The notes below the pieces were generated by a model, which was not told the origin of the DNA, did no database searches, and saw only the letters and a program-made list of their open reading frames with translations. Below, piece after piece: positions 61,009 to 64,000 of a stretch of 64,000 nucleotides of DNA (positions within the stretch are counted from its first letter, which is position 1; each line of letters opens with the position of its first letter). Both the position numbers and the translations under genes were made by a program. Source of the DNA: JAYPEY01 sp964519245 (GTDB taxonomy: Bacteria; Verrucomicrobiota; Verrucomicrobiia; Limisphaerales; JAYPEY01); contig CAZFLK010000007.1 in assembly GCA_964519245.1 (NCBI GenBank), positions 1-64,000 of the forward strand, in the 5' to 3' direction.

Positions 61009-61440
61009 ATGCTCGAAATCTTGGAAGAACCGCTTGTGCGTGAGAATGTCAGTCCGATTTCGGTCCGCTTCTACCATGAGGCTGGCGCTGCGGGCATGAT
61101 TTCTGAGGATGTCGAGCTGTTGGAAGGGGTGATCGTCAAGAAGAGGTCCAAATCCCCCCTGCACGAGTTCATTGTCGCTCGCCTGCTTCGCCTTTTGTCA
61201 GAGGTTCTTCGACCGGGAATCTTCGCAGCCAAGAAACGGCCGATCACCACGGCGGATTCCGAGCCCGAACCAGATATCGCCGTGATCGAAGGTCAGGAAG
61301 ACGACTTCTTCGACCACCATCCGGAATCCGCCCTCCTTGTCATTGAGGCATACTTCGGAGGAAGCGGGAAAACAGCAAGACCCGCCGCCTGTATGTCCTG
61401 GTTGTCCCGACACTGGTTGGGCCGGAGGGCAATCCATTGA
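61009..61440 (+). pseudogene. Uma2-family (DUF820) nuclease-like gene, frame-disrupted
   Basis: The N-terminal 115 residues follow the Uma2/DUF820 pattern of a PD-(D/E)XK fold: VELLEGVIVKKRSKSPLHEF, RPITTADSEPEPDIAVIEGQ with the catalytic Asp, and ESALLVIEAY with the Glu. Then, instead of the expected core with its conserved Lys and tyrosine-rich YWVVD-type strand, the frame runs through SGKTARPAACMSWLSRHWLG and stops at 61440. A different frame continues past 61440 with a coherent translation (RRLYVLVVPTLVGPEG, then PPQPAWIEADRKYRGGR) to a stop at 61520. So the gene is truncated by a frameshift or joined to another fragment. It is surrounded by repeat DNA. Confidence 0.7.
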
Positions 61441-61863
61441 AAGATTTCAAGTCGGTGAGAACCGCCCCGCCCCAACCCGCGTGGATCGAGGCCGACCGGA
61501 AGTATCGCGGCGGTCGGTGAGGCGTGGGCGTCAACCAAGGAGCGGCGACATTCCTGTCGCCGTCGGCCCCGCAGGGGACGAAGTGAAACGTGAACCAGGT
61601 CTCGCCACGACGTGTCGCGGATGGAACCCACGCTGCGCAACCCGTCCATCCGCAGCGCCGGCGCTCAGGATGCACACGTCATTCATACAGCCTGATTCGG
61701 ATCGCCCCTGCCGGGGCTGAGAAACCGTTGTCGCGTGATTCCGGTGGTTTCGGTCGTTCCTCCCTACACCGACCGGCTACCTTCTTTCCGTCCCTCAGGT
61801 TTTGGGACTTGCCTGCCGACCGCCGCTCCTTGCTGGCGTGCGCTGGTGTGCTACTGTCCCGCC
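61441..61863. other. intergenic repeat-rich region
   Basis: About 420 bp with no intact gene. The first 80 bp hold the out-of-frame tail described for the Uma2 remnant. A dispersed element starts near 61537. Beyond 61580 the sequence (tcgccacgacgtgtcgcggatggaa... 61605-61680) looks like another composite intergenic repeat. The promoter for the TPR gene would lie before 61864. Confidence 0.5.
61539..61564. repeat. dispersed palindromic element, gcgacattcctgtcgc type
   Basis: The core gcgacattcctgtcgc is a small palindrome; its left part aaggagcggcgacattcc recurs at 46031. It is a variant of the gcggacat...tgtccgc element family. Confidence 0.65.
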
Positions 61864-62652
61864 ATGCCTGTCCGAGTCCGCCTGTTGCCCGCTGTTTCCG
61901 CGCTGGTCTGCGCGGCGTCCTTGCCGGTCCTTGCCGCCGATTCCGCAGCAAGCGTCTCGACCAAACGTCGCGCTGCACTGGACGTTGGCAAAGACGCGGT
62001 TCTCGAGTTGGTCCAGGATGAGTCGACGCGTCGGCAGGAGACGCTGGGTCGATTGCAACGCACCTTGGCGCGGGCCGACGCCTCGCGGAAAGCGAAGAAC
62101 CACTGGGCCGCGACGGCGCTCTACGAGGCGACGCTGAAACTTTCCCGCGAACTGGGCGGGGTGAACGTGACGGATGAGACGAAGCGGGCCATGGACGGCC
62201 TTGCAACCTCGCGCCTCGCCCTGGCCAAGGCGGCGAACAAGCAGCGCCGGTTTGCGGAGGCGGAGCGACACACGATCTCCCTGCTGGCGATCGTCCCGGG
62301 GAACAAGAAGGCGCGGAAGTACCTGGAATACACCCGGGCCGTTGCCAAGGCGCACGAGGGAAAGGTCCCGAGCCCCGAAGTCCTGGCCCTGGTCCGAAAG
62401 CGCGAGGCGGAGCGCAGGGACGTCTCCGTGCTGGTTCAGGACGGCAAGCGGCTTTATGAGATGCGATTGCTGGATGAGGCCGCGACGAAGTTGAAGCGCG
62501 CCATCGCGATGGATCCCTCCAACCGCCCGGCCTACTACTATCTCAGCCTGATCCAGGAGGCCCAATACTCCGACGCCGCCCGGCAACGCGACCTGATGCA
62601 AAAGGAACGCTTGGTGGAGGTGGCAAGGGAGTGGAACGAGTTCCTCCGGTAG
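61864..62652 (+). CDS. exported TPR protein with secretin-type N-terminal module
   Basis: A 262-residue protein with signal peptide (LLPAVSALVCAASLPVLAA). The mature part is a helical repeat region: NHWAATALYEATLKLSREL, then RRFAEAERHTISLLAIVPGN, and at the end GKRLYEMRLLDEAATKLKRA followed by NRPAYYYLSLIQEAQY. This last module is nearly the same as the one in the VWA protein (about residues 612-680) and resembles the module that precedes the secretin domain of Verrucomicrobia type II secretion secretins. Here the secretin part is absent. The start at 61864 is preferred over the open frame from 61735. It ends three bases before the convergent AsmA-like gene. Confidence 0.8.
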   Translation: MPVRVRLLPAVSALVCAASLPVLAADSAASVSTKRRAALDVGKDAVLELVQDESTRRQETLGRLQRTLARADASRKAKNHWAATALYEATLKLSRELGGVNVTDETKRAMDGLATSRLALAKAANKQRRFAEAERHTISLLAIVPGNKKARKYLEYTRAVAKAHEGKVPSPEVLALVRKREAERRDVSVLVQDGKRLYEMRLLDEAATKLKRAIAMDPSNRPAYYYLSLIQEAQYSDAARQRDLMQKERLVEVAREWNEFLR

Positions 62653-62655
62653 GGA

Positions 62656-64000
62656 TCACTGTTCCCGCGGCTCCGTCGACTTGGACTCCGATTCCTCTGC
62701 CGCCTTGTCCTTCCTGGAGCCAATGCCGAACAGTTTCTGGACGGTGGCGCGCGGCTTGAGGAAGGGCATGAAGAACCTGGGAACGTAAAGAAGTTCCATC
62801 TCCGGCTGGGTGATGCTGCCGGTGACCTGGAACACCATGAGTTTCGTCAGCGGCATGGTCGCCAGCCCCACGATCTGGAACAAGGTCGACGAATCACGGA
62901 ACAGCTCGGCTTCGACCTTGGCGTCCACGCCGCCCTTGTGGGTGATGGAGCCCTTGTAAAGGATCCGCATGGCGGGGCTGTCGAGCTTGAGGTCACGGGT
63001 ATGCATCACGCTGTTGGTCATGGTGAAGGAGCCGACTCCCTTCTCGATGCGACTCTTGCCCACGCCGGGGATGATCGTGTCCATGGTCTCCGACAAGAAC
63101 CCCAGCAGGGGCAGCGACCAGAGGAACCCGTCGCGCAGGTCCACGCTGCCGCGGCCGTTCCAGGACGCGAAATCTCCGCTGTGCGCGGAATCCACCGTGA
63201 GGAAGCCGGACAGCGTGCCGGTCATTTCATTGGTGGTCTGAAAGACGTCCTTCACCAACGGCGCAAAGTCGGCCTTGTCCACGTCGACATGGAAATCGAA
63301 GGCCGATCCGGATTCGGTTTTGGCGAAGTCGAAGTTGGCGTTGCCCTCGATGCCGCCGTCGTAGGCCCTGCCCGTGATGTTGGACAGGCGCAGTTGATTG
63401 GTGACCCAGTGCACGTCGCCCGCAATCTGGTCGAAATTGATCTGCCACCAGGAGAAGGGGCCGCCATCGATCTGGAAGCGCATGTCGGTTGTCCGCGAGT
63501 TGCGGGTGGCCATGGAGCCATTGAGGGTGACATTGGGGGGAGCGCCCCAGCGATAGGGCTTCAGTGCGGCTTCGGTATTGGGGCCGATGGCCTTGGCGAC
63601 CAGGTCGGGCTCCACATTGCCGACGACATTGGTGAACCAGACGCGATGCTCGTCGCGATCCCCGATGAAGTCGAAACGGATGCCCTCGGCGGAGGCGGCG
63701 CGTCCATCGAGCTCCGCGGCGGCTTCCGTAACGCGGAGCACCCGGTTCGTGTATTCGATGCGGCCAGCGGCCCGGTCCGCCGGCACGCCGCGATAGGTCG
63801 CGTTGGTGAGCGCCACCCGCAGATCGACGCCAGTCAACTCCCGATGAAACCAACGCCCCCAGATGTCCCCCTGGAGATGCGGCGTGTCGCCGAACTCGAA
63901 ACGATCCAGGGCCTTGCGTTGTTGTTCGGATTCCAGCAGGTGGCGCGCCGCCTTGACGCTCACGCGGGAATCAATGTTCCAGTGATAATACTTGGTCAAC
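62656..64000 (-). CDS. AsmA-like/DUF3971 protein, C-terminal part
   Basis: At least 447 residues of a large envelope protein; the frame is open to the right edge, so the N-terminus is missing and the TTG near the edge is not taken as start. The visible part has long repetitive beta-strand stretches of the AsmA/TamB/YhdP kind (SVDLRDGFLWSLPLLGFLSE, DLKLDSPAMRILYKGSITHK), with the typical C-terminal segment KVEAELFRDSSTLFQIVGLA and FQVTGSITQPEMEL. Such proteins form lipid-transfer bridges between inner and outer membranes. The C-terminal Lys/Glu/Ser tail is variable. Confidence 0.8.
   Translation of the reverse strand, partial: LTKYYHWNIDSRVSVKAARHLLESEQQRKALDRFEFGDTPHLQGDIWGRWFHRELTGVDLRVALTNATYRGVPADRAAGRIEYTNRVLRVTEAAAELDGRAASAEGIRFDFIGDRDEHRVWFTNVVGNVEPDLVAKAIGPNTEAALKPYRWGAPPNVTLNGSMATRNSRTTDMRFQIDGGPFSWWQINFDQIAGDVHWVTNQLRLSNITGRAYDGGIEGNANFDFAKTESGSAFDFHVDVDKADFAPLVKDVFQTTNEMTGTLSGFLTVDSAHSGDFASWNGRGSVDLRDGFLWSLPLLGFLSETMDTIIPGVGKSRIEKGVGSFTMTNSVMHTRDLKLDSPAMRILYKGSITHKGGVDAKVEAELFRDSSTLFQIVGLATMPLTKLMVFQVTGSITQPEMELLYVPRFFMPFLKPRATVQKLFGIGSRKDKAAEESESKSTEPREQ

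Overview
The window is GC-rich (roughly 60-65 % by eye) bacterial chromosome with densely packed genes on both strands. It contains no rRNA, tRNA, CRISPR array or transposase that I could see. The gene content points to the Planctomycetes-Verrucomicrobia-Chlamydiae group, most likely a Verrucomicrobiota lineage near Limisphaerales/Pedosphaerales. The pointers are two DUF1552 secreted proteins, a DUF1587/1592/1588/1585 cytochrome protein, a PVC-type CxxCH 'membrane-bound dehydrogenase' protein, an H-X9-DG prepilin, a sigma factor/VWA pair and many small hairpin-type dispersed repeats. A run of ten Ns at 50501-50510 inside a gene suggests a draft or metagenome-derived assembly. The taxonomic placement is inference.

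Region 1 (1-7926) is a soluble [NiFe]-hydrogenase operon, most consistent with group 3b (NADP-linked, 'sulfhydrogenase' type). Its order is beta subunit (cut by the window edge), a lone cyclic-nucleotide-binding-domain protein, gamma (FAD/NAD(P)/2Fe-2S), delta (small subunit), alpha (NiFe large subunit), the C-terminal endopeptidase, a short HypA lacking its zinc finger, HypF and HypC. HypB, HypD and HypE are not in the window. Two strong intergenic hairpins (4379-4449 and 5316-5384) split the maturation part.

Region 2 (8044-20893) is a mixed housekeeping/accessory stretch. It holds a tandem UspA protein, a Tyw1-like radical SAM enzyme, a glycogen-binding-type CBM48 protein, an MgtC/DUF4010 membrane protein, a PocR-AraC regulator next to glycerol kinase, an AI-2E-type exporter, an octaheme cytochrome/TPR protein preceded by a five-copy 25-bp tandem repeat, an ArsR regulator, a CoA-binding protein and a GNAT acetyltransferase. 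A decayed transporter tail overlaps the acetyltransferase start.

Region 3 (20894-38999) holds a secreted sugar-phosphate-isomerase-like TIM barrel, a choline-sulfatase-like sulfatase and a 999-residue ABC-2 permease fused to an extracytoplasmic domain. These are followed by an ECF sigma factor translationally coupled to a 1165-residue anti-sigma/TPR/VWA protein whose coding sequence has absorbed a 106-bp inverted-repeat element, then topoisomerase III. The most unusual part is 34893-38542: an H-X9-DG prepilin followed by two unrecognised secreted proteins, the first of clearly lower GC and different codon use.

Region 4 (39424-59798) is dominated by exported proteins: DUF1592 cytochrome + DUF1552 + PhoD-like phosphatase, and later PVC-type CxxCH protein + DUF1552 + calcineurin-like phosphoesterase + SMP-30-like propeller. 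Between them lie an SRAP protease, an aspartate-type aminotransferase, an M23 peptidase with a lipoprotein, a 38-residue basic protein and a B12-binding radical SAM protein.

Region 5 (59799-64000) has a site-2-protease-like M50 peptidase, a broken Uma2 nuclease gene in repeat-rich DNA, a TPR protein sharing a module with the VWA protein, and an AsmA-like protein running off the right edge.
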